Both the position numbers and the translations under genes were made by a program. DNA of 64,000 bases from Alloboseaceae bacterium BT-24-1. Lineage in GTDB: Bacteria > Pseudomonadota > Alphaproteobacteria > Rhizobiales > Beijerinckiaceae. The stretch covers positions 434,001 through 498,000 of the forward strand of contig JAOYTL010000002.1 in NCBI GenBank assembly GCA_025846845.1, written 5' to 3'. Positions 53,886 to 61,977 of the stretch are shown here, in pieces. Within the stretch, counting starts at the first letter, position 1; every line of letters begins with the position of its first letter. The notes under the pieces were generated by a model. The model saw nothing but the letters and a program-made list of their open reading frames with translations, was not told the DNA's origin and ran no database searches.

Positions 53886-54890
53886 TCAACGCAATCCGAT
53901 GATCGCCGCAGCGATGTCGGCGGCGAGCGGCCCGGCGATCCTCTGCCGGTAGTGGGTATGGTCGAAATAGTTGTCCGGCTCGCGATTCTCCGGGCGGTCG
54001 ATCCGCCAGTCGATGAGGGCGGTCTTCGGGCGGTTTGCGGCGAGCCTGGCATAGGCATCCCGGCAGGCTGCGTCGGCCTGGGCGCCGGCGCTGCCGGGCA
54101 CGGGCAGGGCGGAAATGAAGTTGGGCGGCCGCACCAGCACGACGGGCACATCCGGCGCGATCCGGCCCAGCAATTCGCGCAGCGCCACCTCGGCCGGGAA
54201 GGGGCCGGTGATGTTGCCGCCGCTGGTGTCGAGCGCCTCGAGCAGCTTGGCGCGGCGGATGGGGTCGCTATGAAAGCCCTGGACCTCGTAGCCGGCCTCG
54301 TAGTCCCAATAGCCGTCCGGCCGGGCGCGCTCAGGCACTTTCGCCGTGAGATAGCGCAACCGGCGCAGGGTCTCCTCGATCACGTCGAAGCGGATCAGCC
54401 CGGCGAGATAGCGCGGGCTCGAACGCTCGAACAGCCAGAACGGGAAGGGCTTCTCGATCGCCAAAGTCGGGTCGGGCGTGCACCAGCGCACGTCGAGGCC
54501 GATCACCAGCGCCTTCGCCGGTTCTTTGCGCTGGCGCAGGAACCAGTCCAGCAGGACGAGCGCCTCGCGTGGGCCGGTCGCCGGGGCGATCAGCGAGACG
54601 AAGGGGATGCCGGTTTTCTGCGTGAGGAGCTCCGGCGAGACGAGCTGGATGTGCGAGTTGCCGAAGATCGCGCCGGAGAAGTGCGGGTCGCGCCCGCGGC
54701 TGGCGGCGGCGGTACGCGGCCCCTGCGGGCTGACACCGGTCTTCAGTTTCAGCGGCGAGCGGCCGCTGTCATAGGGGTCGACCAGGAAGGCAAGCGCCAG
54801 CAGCGCGGCGACAAGCAGCGTCGCCGCGAGCAGGAAGGTGCGGCCGAAACCGCCCCAACCGCCTTTAGAACTGGAAGTAGATGAACTCAT
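53886..54890 (-). CDS. SGNH/AlgX-like partner of the MBOAT acetyltransferase
   Basis: 334-aa protein with an N-terminal membrane anchor (FLLAATLLVAALLALAFLVD) and a periplasmic domain. The domain starts with FGNSHIQLVSPELL, placing the Ser of an SGNH-like nucleophile motif (GNSH) near residue 80, and ends with YFDHTHYRQRIAGPLAADIA, where DHTHY supplies the Asp/His of a DxxH block. This is the plan of AlgJ/AlgX/DltD-type proteins that complete O-acetylation begun by an MBOAT protein. Start 54890 gives a proper anchor and overlaps the MBOAT stop by 26 bases; the longer frame begins with a Ser/Pro-rich run lacking signals. Confidence 0.75.
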   Translation of the reverse strand: MSSSTSSSKGGWGGFGRTFLLAATLLVAALLALAFLVDPYDSGRSPLKLKTGVSPQGPRTAAASRGRDPHFSGAIFGNSHIQLVSPELLTQKTGIPFVSLIAPATGPREALVLLDWFLRQRKEPAKALVIGLDVRWCTPDPTLAIEKPFPFWLFERSSPRYLAGLIRFDVIEETLRRLRYLTAKVPERARPDGYWDYEAGYEVQGFHSDPIRRAKLLEALDTSGGNITGPFPAEVALRELLGRIAPDVPVVLVRPPNFISALPVPGSAGAQADAACRDAYARLAANRPKTALIDWRIDRPENREPDNYFDHTHYRQRIAGPLAADIAAAIIGLR

Positions 54891-56238
54891 AATTGGCGTC
54901 GTCGCCGATCTTGAACAGGACCAGCACGAAGAGGATGGCGGTGAGCACGGCAAGCCAGCGCGCCGGCGGCGCCTTGTGGACGGCGGCCCATGCGGTCGGG
55001 CCGATCATCGCGACCGCGACGGCCGGCAGCAAAGCGCGCCACTTGAAGCCGGTTCCGACCGGGCCGAAGCCGAACAGCCCCTTGTAGATCGCCAGCGCCG
55101 CATCGAAGGAGGTCGCGCGGAACAGCACCCAGCAGAGGGCGACGAAGAGGAAGGTCAGGGCCCAGCCAAGCAGCTTCGGCATCGGCAGGCCGGCACGGCG
55201 CCAGAGCACGCCGATCGCCAGCACCACGCCATGCGCCACGCCCCAGGCGACGAAATTGAGGCCGGCGCCATGCCAGAGGCCGCCGAGCGCCATGGTGGCG
55301 AACAGCGCCCAGAGCTGCAGCGGCAGGCCATGCCGCGAGCCGCCGAGCGGGATGTAGAGATAGTCGCGCAGGAAGCGCGAGAGCGTCATGTGCCAGCGCC
55401 GCCAGAAATCCTGCAGGCTGACGGCGCGATAGGGCACGTCGAAATTCTGCGGCAGCACGATGCCGAAGAGCAGCGCCAGGCCGAGCGCCATGTCGGTGTA
55501 GCCGGAGAAGTCGAAATAGATCTGGAAGGTGAACGCCAGCGTCCCTTGCCAGGCCTGCGCCATGCTCAGGGCCTCGCCGGCAGCCGCCGCAGCGAAGACC
55601 GGATTGGCGTATTCGGCGAGGGGATCGCCGAGCAGCACCTTCTTCGCCAGGCCGATCGTCAGCAGCATGATGCCGCGGGCGATGCGCTCGGCCGCATCGG
55701 GCCTGAGGTAAGGCCGCTCGTCGAGCTGGTGCATGATCTCGCGCCAGCGCACCAGCGGCCCTGCCAGCACCTGCGGGAAGAAGGCGATATAGAGCGCGTA
55801 GCGCACCAGATCGTAGCGCGGCGCTTCGCCCCGGCGCAGATCGGTCAGGTACATCACATGGTGGAAGGTGAAGAAGGAGATGCCGAGGGGCAGCGCCAGA
55901 TCGAGCTTCGCGGTCGGCAATCCCGGAATCATCGCAGCGAGATCGGCGAAGAAGTTGAAGTACTTGAACAACGCCAGGATGGCGAGATTGATCGCGATGG
56001 CGAGCGTGATCAGCGCGCGGCGCTTGGTCTTCAGGAAGGCTTCCGCGATCAGCCAGTTGAGCAGGATCGAGAAGGCGAGTAACGGCACGAAGCGCCAGTC
56101 CCACCAGCCATAGAAGGCGAAGGAGAGCACCGCGAGCAGCGGCAGCCGCCAGACCGGCGCGAAGCGCTCGACCAGCCAGTGCAGGGCGAGTGCCAGCGGC
56201 AGGAAGCCGAGCAGGAAGGCGAAGGAGTTGAACAGCAT
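54865..56238 (-). CDS. MBOAT-family O-acetyltransferase (AlgI/DltB-like)
   Basis: 457-aa polytopic protein with about 10-12 membrane segments that transfers acyl groups across the membrane to extracellular polymers. The AlgI signature is present: YFDFSGYTDMALGLALLFGI near 215, VSLQDFWRRWHMTLSRFLRD near 262, and the catalytic His in ALGGLWHGAGLNF near 315. No alginate or cellulose genes are in the window, so the acceptor polymer is unknown. The partner SGNH gene follows with a 26-base overlap, so the two are a translationally coupled pair. Confidence 0.93.
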   Translation of the reverse strand: MLFNSFAFLLGFLPLALALHWLVERFAPVWRLPLLAVLSFAFYGWWDWRFVPLLAFSILLNWLIAEAFLKTKRRALITLAIAINLAILALFKYFNFFADLAAMIPGLPTAKLDLALPLGISFFTFHHVMYLTDLRRGEAPRYDLVRYALYIAFFPQVLAGPLVRWREIMHQLDERPYLRPDAAERIARGIMLLTIGLAKKVLLGDPLAEYANPVFAAAAAGEALSMAQAWQGTLAFTFQIYFDFSGYTDMALGLALLFGIVLPQNFDVPYRAVSLQDFWRRWHMTLSRFLRDYLYIPLGGSRHGLPLQLWALFATMALGGLWHGAGLNFVAWGVAHGVVLAIGVLWRRAGLPMPKLLGWALTFLFVALCWVLFRATSFDAALAIYKGLFGFGPVGTGFKWRALLPAVAVAMIGPTAWAAVHKAPPARWLAVLTAILFVLVLFKIGDDANYEFIYFQF

Positions 56239-56283
56239 CGGGCGGGGTGAGGGCGGCGGGAGAGGGCCGCCTTAGACGATTAT

Positions 56284-56310
56284 CGACGCCCTGTCATGGT
56301 CAGGGCGTCG
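56284..56310 (-). terminator. hairpin after the dehydrogenase gene
   Basis: Perfect 10-bp stem CGACGCCCTG/CAGGGCGTCG with a 7-base loop, 29 bases after the stop at 56339. No T-run follows, so its role as a terminator is uncertain. Confidence 0.4.
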
Positions 56311-56338
56311 CAGGCCGCCATCGCCGCCCGCGCGTCGC

Positions 56339-57415
56339 TCAGATGTTGTCGCCTCGCAGCGCCTCGCAAACCGCGTCCGTCACCTGCAGGGTCGTCGCCC
56401 TGCCGCCGAGATCGGGCGTGTGCAGGGCGGGATCGGCGGTGACACGCTCGACAGCGCGCATGAGGCGGGTCGCGGCTGTTGTCTCGCCGAGATGCTCGAG
56501 CATCATCGCTCCTGTCCAGAAGGTCGCGACCGGATTGGCGATGCCCTTGCCGGTGATGTCGAAGGCAGAGCCGTGGATCGGCTCGAACATCGAAGGCGTC
56601 TTGCGTTCGGGATTGAGATTCGCGGTCGGCGCGATGCCGAGCGAGCCGGCGAGCGCCGCGGCGAGGTCGGAGAGGATGTCGGCGTGGAGATTGGTCGCGA
56701 CGATGGTGTCGAGCGTCTCCGGCTTCAGCGTCATGCGCATGGTCATCGCGTCGACCAGCATCTTGTCCCAGGTCACGTCCGGGAATCCCTCGGCCACCTC
56801 GGCGGCGATCTCGTCCCACATCACCATGCCATGGCGCTGGGCGTTCGACTTGGTGACGACGGTCAGGAGCTTGCGTGGCCGCGAGCGGGCGATCTCGAAG
56901 GCATAGCGGATGATCCGGGTCACGCCGGCGCGGGTGAACATGGCGACGTCGGTCGCGACCTCCTCGGGCAGGCCCTTGTGCACGCGCCCGCCGACGCCGG
57001 AATACTCGCCCTCCGAGTTCTCGCGGACGATCACCCAGTCGAGCTCGGGGCCGGAGACATGGCGCAGCGGGCTGACGATGCCGGGCAGGATGCGCGTCGG
57101 CCGGACATTGGCGTATTGGTCGAGAGGCTGGCAGATGGCGAGCCTGAGGCCCCAGAGCGTCAGGTGGTCGGGGATGTCGGGCGCGCCTACGGCGCCGAAA
57201 TAGATTGCGTCGAAGGCCCGGAGCTGGTCAGCGCCGTCGGCCGGCATCATCACCCCGTGCTTGCGATAGTAATCGGAGCCCCAGTCGAAGGCTTCGACGT
57301 CGAGGCGGAAGCCGCCATCGCGCTCGGCGCAGACCTCCAGGGCCTGGAGCCCGGCGGCGATGACCTCGGGGCCGATCCCGTCCCCGCCGATGGCGGCTAT
57401 CCTGTGCGTGCGCAT
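56339..57415 (-). CDS. tartrate/D-malate dehydrogenase (TtuC-like)
   Basis: 358-aa NAD-dependent beta-hydroxyacid oxidative decarboxylase of the isocitrate/isopropylmalate family. GGDGIGPEVIAAGLQAL (N-terminus), FDWGSDYYRKHGVMMPADG, AVGAPDIPDHLTLWGLRLAI and PLDQYANVRPTRILPG fit the tartrate/D-malate branch (TtuC/DmlA) rather than LeuB. The C-terminal HGSAFDITGKGIANPVATFW is the nucleotide-binding motif. It follows the Bug receptor gene by 66 bases, under the same GntR control, and would feed tartrate or D-malate into central metabolism. Confidence 0.85.
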   Translation of the reverse strand: MRTHRIAAIGGDGIGPEVIAAGLQALEVCAERDGGFRLDVEAFDWGSDYYRKHGVMMPADGADQLRAFDAIYFGAVGAPDIPDHLTLWGLRLAICQPLDQYANVRPTRILPGIVSPLRHVSGPELDWVIVRENSEGEYSGVGGRVHKGLPEEVATDVAMFTRAGVTRIIRYAFEIARSRPRKLLTVVTKSNAQRHGMVMWDEIAAEVAEGFPDVTWDKMLVDAMTMRMTLKPETLDTIVATNLHADILSDLAAALAGSLGIAPTANLNPERKTPSMFEPIHGSAFDITGKGIANPVATFWTGAMMLEHLGETTAATRLMRAVERVTADPALHTPDLGGRATTLQVTDAVCEALRGDNI

Positions 57416-57481
57416 GCTCTTGTCCGATTGTTCTGGCTGGTGAGGATGAAGCGCCCGCTTGGGGCGGACGCTGCCTGGTGA

Positions 57482-58456
57482 TTACTGCACCGTCACGCCG
57501 GCATTGCGGATGACCGGCACCCATTTGTCGATCTCGCTGCGGACGAGCTCGCCGAGCGCCGCCGGGGTCTGGCCGGCCTCGTCGGGCAGTTCGGCGCCGA
57601 GATCGAGGAAGCGCTTGCGCGTGGTCTCATCCTTGAGCGCGGCGCGCGTGGCGGCGTTCAGCCGGTCGATGATCGTCTTCGGCGTGCCCTTGGGCGCGAA
57701 CATCGCGTTCCAGCCGGTCGCCTGGAATTGCGGCAGCCCCTGCTCGGCCGAGGTCGGGACATCGGGAATGACCGAGAGGCGGTCCTTGACCGCGACGACG
57801 AGACCCTTGCCTTCCTTGGCCTGCACGGTCGGGACGATCGCGACCGTCTGGTCGCAGACATAGTCGACCTGGCCGCCGAGCAGCGCGTTCAGCGCCGGGC
57901 CTGAGCCACGGAAGGGGACATGCTGCGGCTTGGTGCCGAGCAGCGAGTCGAGGAAGAGGCAGGTCAGATGCGAGGTCGAGCCGACGCCGCCGGAGCCGTA
58001 GTTCAGCTTCTCGGCATTGGCCTTGAGATAGGCGACGAATTCACGGAAATCCTTGACCGGCAGATCCTTCTTGGCGACCACCAGCATCGGCGTCGAGGCC
58101 GAGTTCATCACCGGCTCGAAATCGGTGCGCGGATCATAGGCGAGCTTGGGATAGAGCCCGACGCTCGCGGCCTGCGTGCCGAGATTGCCCATCAGCAGCG
58201 TGTAGCCATCCGGCGTCGCCTTGGCGACGCGGGCCGCGCCGGTCGTTCCGCCGGCACCGGCGACGTTCTCGACCACGACCGACTGGCCGAGCGTGCGGCC
58301 CATATGGTCGGCCATCAGCCTGGCGACGATGTCGGTTGTGCCGCCAGCGGCGAAGGGCACGACCAGCGTGATCGCGCGAGTCGGGTAGGGCGCCTGTGCC
58401 ATCGCCGGAGACGTCGCCGCCAGCCCGAGCGCCAGCGTAAGCAGCATTCGCTTCAT
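57482..58456 (-). CDS. Bug-type (TTT) receptor, dehydrogenase operon
   Basis: 324-aa periplasmic binding protein. The signal peptide is LLTLALGLAATSPAMAQ; family motifs are YPTRAITLVVPFAAGGTTDI, VENVAGAGGTTGAARVAKAT and the C-terminal VRSEIDKWVPVIRNAGVTVQ. It binds a carboxylate for a TctAB transporter that must be encoded elsewhere. First gene of the unit with the dehydrogenase; the GntR gene is divergent and the gap carries two inverted repeats. Confidence 0.92.
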   Translation of the reverse strand: MKRMLLTLALGLAATSPAMAQAPYPTRAITLVVPFAAGGTTDIVARLMADHMGRTLGQSVVVENVAGAGGTTGAARVAKATPDGYTLLMGNLGTQAASVGLYPKLAYDPRTDFEPVMNSASTPMLVVAKKDLPVKDFREFVAYLKANAEKLNYGSGGVGSTSHLTCLFLDSLLGTKPQHVPFRGSGPALNALLGGQVDYVCDQTVAIVPTVQAKEGKGLVVAVKDRLSVIPDVPTSAEQGLPQFQATGWNAMFAPKGTPKTIIDRLNAATRAALKDETTRKRFLDLGAELPDEAGQTPAALGELVRSEIDKWVPVIRNAGVTVQ

Positions 58457-58516
58457 CGGTTCTCTCCCTCAAGTCGGCGCCGTTCGGCAGCGCGTCCATC
58501 TGCTCTCCCACTTTTT

Positions 58517-58528
58517 CTTCCATGGAAG
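58517..58528. promoter_or_regulatory. GntR operator candidate CTTCCATGGAAG
   Basis: Perfect 12-bp palindrome between the divergent Bug-receptor and GntR genes. The half-site TTCCAT recurs at 58572-58593 with wider spacing. Confidence 0.55.
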
Positions 58529-58571
58529 TTTGCATGGTTTAGCGTCGCTAATTGAAACGCTGGAGTCAAGC

Positions 58572-58593
58572 TTCCATTCTTGCTTGCATGGAA
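58572..58593. promoter_or_regulatory. second GntR operator candidate TTCCAT-N10-ATGGAA
   Basis: Inverted repeat of the same half-site as at 58517-58528, separated by 10 bases. TTGCATGG also occurs twice in the gap (58530-58537 and 58584-58591), adding to the impression of a multi-site operator. Confidence 0.5.
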
Positions 58594-58629
58594 ACAATCA
58601 TTTGTGCTCAATCGGCTCTTGGAGGGGCC

Positions 58630-59337
58630 ATGGTCGAGCTTGTGCGCGCGGATGTTTCGGATGCTGGAGCCAAGCGCGGCTCGCTGGTCGACGAGGCCTA
58701 TGCCGCGCTGAAGCAGGCGATCCGCGACACTGTCTTTCCTCCCGGCTACCAGGGCTCGGAGCAGGAAATCGCGGTCCGGCTCGGCATGAGCCGTACGCCG
58801 GTGCACGAGGCGATCATCCGCTTGCAGGAGGACGGGCTGGTCCGCGTCCTCTCCAAGCGCGGCGTGCTGATCTGCCCGCTGGCGCCGCAGGACATCCGCG
58901 AGATCTACGAGGTCGTCATCGCGGTGGAATCGATGGCGGCGGAGCTGCTCGCGGCCTTGCCCGACGCTGCTCGCACAGCTGTTGCCGACGAGCTCGAGGC
59001 GGCGACAGCCGCCATGGGTGAAGCGCTGGCGCGCGACGACCTGCCGGGCTGGGCTGAGGCCGACGAACTCTTCCATCGCCTGCTGGTCGAGGGCTGCGGC
59101 AATGGCCGTCTGCGCCGCATCGCCCAGACGGTGACCGACCAGGCCCATCGCGCCCGCATGCTGACGCTGAAGCTGCGAGCACGACCGGCCGGTTCGGCGC
59201 AAGCGCATCGCTTGATCATCGCGGCCGTGCGGGCCGGCGATGCCGGTGAGGCGCATCGCTGCGCCCGGGCGCATCGCGTCGACGCGCGCGACGAGATCGT
59301 ACCCCTGATCGAGCATATCGGCCTGCGCCAGCTCTGA
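58630..59337 (+). CDS. GntR-family regulator (FCD type)
   Basis: 235-aa regulator. The N-terminal winged helix (about residues 20-85: VDEAYAALKQAIRDTVFPPG, QEIAVRLGMSRTPVHEAIIR, LSKRGVLICPL) is followed by an all-helical FCD domain (about 95-225) with HRLLVEGCGNGRLRRI. FCD members usually sense small carboxylates through a metal site. ATG at 58630 has GGAGG 4-5 bases upstream; a longer frame from 58552 crosses the palindromic operators. It is divergent from the Bug receptor/dehydrogenase unit it is expected to control. Confidence 0.92.
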   Translation: MVELVRADVSDAGAKRGSLVDEAYAALKQAIRDTVFPPGYQGSEQEIAVRLGMSRTPVHEAIIRLQEDGLVRVLSKRGVLICPLAPQDIREIYEVVIAVESMAAELLAALPDAARTAVADELEAATAAMGEALARDDLPGWAEADELFHRLLVEGCGNGRLRRIAQTVTDQAHRARMLTLKLRARPAGSAQAHRLIIAAVRAGDAGEAHRCARAHRVDARDEIVPLIEHIGLRQL

Positions 59338-59381
59338 TCGTTCAGCAGCACGGCGGCCGTCGGAACATCGCACGTTTCCTT

Positions 59382-59405
59382 ATTCAATCAATCGATTGAT
59401 TGAAT
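59382..59405. promoter_or_regulatory. 24-bp perfect palindrome, operator of the CecR-like gene
   Basis: Each 12-base arm reads ATTCAATCAATC and its complement, with no mismatch and no spacer. The palindrome ends 27 bases before the ATG of the TetR-type regulator, so it probably overlaps its promoter. The internal TCAA/TTGA half-sites are phased as in TetR operators. Confidence 0.75.
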
Positions 59406-59432
59406 TATGAGCCTATGCTATTGGCTCTCGCC

Positions 59433-60095
59433 ATGGCACGCACATCCATCCTCAAGGACGCCGAGGGCACGCGGCAGGCGCTGATCCGGGCCGGGCTCGA
59501 CCTGTTCGGCCGCAACGGCTTCGATGCGACCTCGACGCGCGAGATCGCCCAGGCGGCGAAGGTCAACAGCGCGGGCATCGCCTATCATTTCGGCGGCAAG
59601 GACGGGCTGCGGCAGGCCTGTGCCGAGGCGATCATCGCCCGGATGCAGGCGGTGCTGATGGGCGGGGCGCCGGCTGCCCCGATTGCGGCCGATCGCGACA
59701 TCGCAACCGAACATCTGCTCGCGTTGATCGACCGCATGATCGCCTTCCTGACGACGGCGCCGGAGAGCGAGATGATCGCCCGCTTCGTCGTGCGCGAGAT
59801 GTTCACGCCGAGCCCGGCCTTCGACACGATCTATGGCGGGCTGTTCGAGCCGGTGCATCGGCGGATCTGCCAGGTCTGGGCGGCGGCAACCGGCATGGAA
59901 CCGGAGGCGCCGGCGACGCGGCTCGCCGTCTTCGCTGCGATCGGCCAGCTCGTCTATTTCCGCATCGCGCGACCGGCGGTCACCCGGCGCATGGGCTGGG
60001 ACGGGATCGGTCCCGATCAAGCGCACGCGATCGCTGAAACGATCAGGCGCTCGGTCCGCGCCAGCATTCTCGCCTGCAGGGGAGAGGCATCGTGA
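59433..60095 (+). CDS. CecR-like TetR regulator of an ABC exporter
   Basis: 220-aa regulator. The TetR HTH lies at about residues 10-58 (RQALIRAGLDLFGRNGFDAT, EIAQAAKVNSAGIAYHFGGK). The C-terminal domain matches the CecR (YbiH) type: IARFVVREMFTPSPAFDTIY and VFAAIGQLVYFRIARPAVTR. In E. coli CecR controls ybhG-ybhF-ybhS-ybhR, the same type of exporter genes as those that follow here. ATG at 59433 is used; the frame upstream contains the palindrome. It overlaps the next gene by 4 bases (GTGA). Confidence 0.88.
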   Translation: MARTSILKDAEGTRQALIRAGLDLFGRNGFDATSTREIAQAAKVNSAGIAYHFGGKDGLRQACAEAIIARMQAVLMGGAPAAPIAADRDIATEHLLALIDRMIAFLTTAPESEMIARFVVREMFTPSPAFDTIYGGLFEPVHRRICQVWAAATGMEPEAPATRLAVFAAIGQLVYFRIARPAVTRRMGWDGIGPDQAHAIAETIRRSVRASILACRGEAS

Positions 60096-61048
60096 TCCTC
60101 GACTTCATCTGTTCCTTTGCCATCGCCGCCTCGCTCGGCGTCTGCGCGCCGCCCTCGACCCGCGTCGTCGGCTATGTCGAGGGCGAGTATGTCCGGATCG
60201 GGCCGATCGACACGGCGCGGATCGAGACCGTCGCGGTCCGGCGCGGTGAGCGTGTCACGCCCGGCGCGCTGCTCGCCGAATTGCAGGCGGACGATGCCCG
60301 CAACGCCGTGGCCGAAAGCGAAGCCCGTTTGGTCCAGGCGCAGGCGCAGCTCGCCAACCTGCTCAGCGGCAAGCGGCCGGAGGAGATCGCCGTGATCGAG
60401 GCGACCGCAGTTTCAGCCAAGGCGCAGGAGCGCGAGGCCGAGCGGGCGCTGGAGCGCCGGCAGGATCTCTTCCGCCGCGGAGTCTCGACACAGGCCGATC
60501 TCGACCAGGCCCAGACGGCACGCGATGTCGCGACCTCGCGGGTGCGCGAGACCATCGCCAATCTGAACGTCGCCCGGCTGGCGGCGCGCGAGGAGGAGAT
60601 CAAAGCGGCGCGCAATCAGGTGGCGCAGGCGCAGGCCGCGCTCGACCAGGCCAAATGGCGGCTCGGCCAGCGCAGACTGATGGCGCCGGCGGCCGGGATC
60701 GTCACCGATCTGGTGCGCCATCCCGGCGAGCTCGCCGGGCCATCGGCGCCGGCGCTGACCATCTTGCCCGACGGCGCGGTCAAGCTGATGCTCTATGTGC
60801 CGGAGGCGCTGCTCTTCGGCACCACCGTCGGCACGCGGCTCGATGTGCGCTGCTCCGGTTGCCCGCAGGGGCTTTCGGCGACCGTCTCCTATGTCTCGCA
60901 AGAGCCGGAATTCACCCCACCGGTGATCTATTCGGCGGAGACGCGCCAGAAGCTGGTCTATCTGGTCGAGGCGCGGCCTGAGGGTGGGTCGGCGACGCGG
61001 CTCCAGCCCGGCCAGATCATCGACGTCATGCTGTGGGGGCGGCGGTGA
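60092..61048 (+). CDS. HlyD/YbhG-type membrane fusion protein
   Basis: 318-aa adaptor for the ABC exporter. A short hydrophobic N-terminus (FICSFAIAASLGVCAPPS) serves as signal or anchor. Then come the lipoyl half (GPIDTARIETVAVRRGERVT), a long coiled coil (about 75-185, LVQAQAQLANLLSGKRPEEI, RQDLFRRGVSTQADLDQAQT) and the second lipoyl half with a beta domain (RRLMAPAAGIVTDLVRHPGE). The GTG start overlaps the regulator stop (GTGA). Members export cationic drugs or other amphipathic compounds. Confidence 0.9.
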   Translation: MILDFICSFAIAASLGVCAPPSTRVVGYVEGEYVRIGPIDTARIETVAVRRGERVTPGALLAELQADDARNAVAESEARLVQAQAQLANLLSGKRPEEIAVIEATAVSAKAQEREAERALERRQDLFRRGVSTQADLDQAQTARDVATSRVRETIANLNVARLAAREEEIKAARNQVAQAQAALDQAKWRLGQRRLMAPAAGIVTDLVRHPGELAGPSAPALTILPDGAVKLMLYVPEALLFGTTVGTRLDVRCSGCPQGLSATVSYVSQEPEFTPPVIYSAETRQKLVYLVEARPEGGSATRLQPGQIIDVMLWGRR

Positions 61049-61977
61049 ACGACGGCGACGTCATCGATGTGCGCGGGATGACCAAGCGCTTCGGCAAGCG
61101 TACCGTCGTCGACAATGTCGATCTGACCGTCAGGCAGGGCGAGATCGTCGGCTTCCTCGGGCCCAACGGCTCCGGCAAGACCACGACGATCCGGCTGATC
61201 TGCGGGCTGCTCACGCCCGATGCCGGCCAGGGCACAGTGCTCGGGCTCGATGTCCGGACCCAGAGTGCGCAGATCAAGCTCCAGGTCGGCTACATGACCC
61301 AGAAGTTCTCGTTCTACGAGGATTTGACGATCGAGGAGAACCTGACTTTCGTCGCCCGGCTCTACGCGCTGAAGCCGGTGGACGAGGCGGTGGTGCGCAC
61401 ACTCGACAATCTCGGCCTGACCTCGCGCAAGGACCAGCTCGCCGGCACGCTCTCGGGCGGCTGGAAGCAGCGGCTCGCGCTCGCCGCCTGCATTATGCAC
61501 CAGCCCAGACTGCTTTTGCTCGACGAGCCGACCGCCGGCGTCGACCCCAAGGCGCGGCGCGAATTCTGGGACGAGATCCACCGGCTCGCCGGCGACGGGC
61601 TGACCGTGCTGGTCTCGACCCATTACATGGACGAGGCCGAGCGCTGCCATCGCATCGGCTACATCGCCTATGGCAGGATGCTGGCGACCGGGACTGTCGA
61701 CGAGGTGGTGAAGGGCTCGGGCCTCTCGACCTTTGTCGTGCATGGCGCGCTGAAGCCGGCCGAGATCGCGGAGCTGGCGAAGACCGATGGCGTCGAGCAG
61801 GTCGCTCCTTTCGGGACGACTCTGCATGTCGTCGGCACCGACAAGGTCAAGCTCGAACAGGCTTTGGCGCATCTGAAGGATCGACCGGGCATCAGCATCG
61901 AGCCGGACGCAACCAGCCTGGAGGACGTCTTCATCCAGTTCATGGCGAAAGCCCAGGCGGAAGGGAGGGCGGCATGA
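61045..61977 (+). CDS. ABC transporter ATP-binding protein (YbhF-like half)
   Basis: 310-aa ATPase. Walker A GPNGSGKTTTIRL (near residue 38), Q-loop YMTQKFSFYEDLTIEENL, signature LSGGWKQRLALAACIMHQPR and Walker B LLLLDEPTAGVDPKARREFW are all present, as is the switch His in VSTHYMDEAERC. The C-terminal regulatory part resembles that of DrrA/YbhF-type ATPases. E. coli YbhF has two ATPase domains, while this one has a single domain. GTG at 61045 overlaps the previous stop (GTGA); a frame from 61033 adds 4 residues. Confidence 0.93.
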   Translation: MNDGDVIDVRGMTKRFGKRTVVDNVDLTVRQGEIVGFLGPNGSGKTTTIRLICGLLTPDAGQGTVLGLDVRTQSAQIKLQVGYMTQKFSFYEDLTIEENLTFVARLYALKPVDEAVVRTLDNLGLTSRKDQLAGTLSGGWKQRLALAACIMHQPRLLLLDEPTAGVDPKARREFWDEIHRLAGDGLTVLVSTHYMDEAERCHRIGYIAYGRMLATGTVDEVVKGSGLSTFVVHGALKPAEIAELAKTDGVEQVAPFGTTLHVVGTDKVKLEQALAHLKDRPGISIEPDATSLEDVFIQFMAKAQAEGRAA

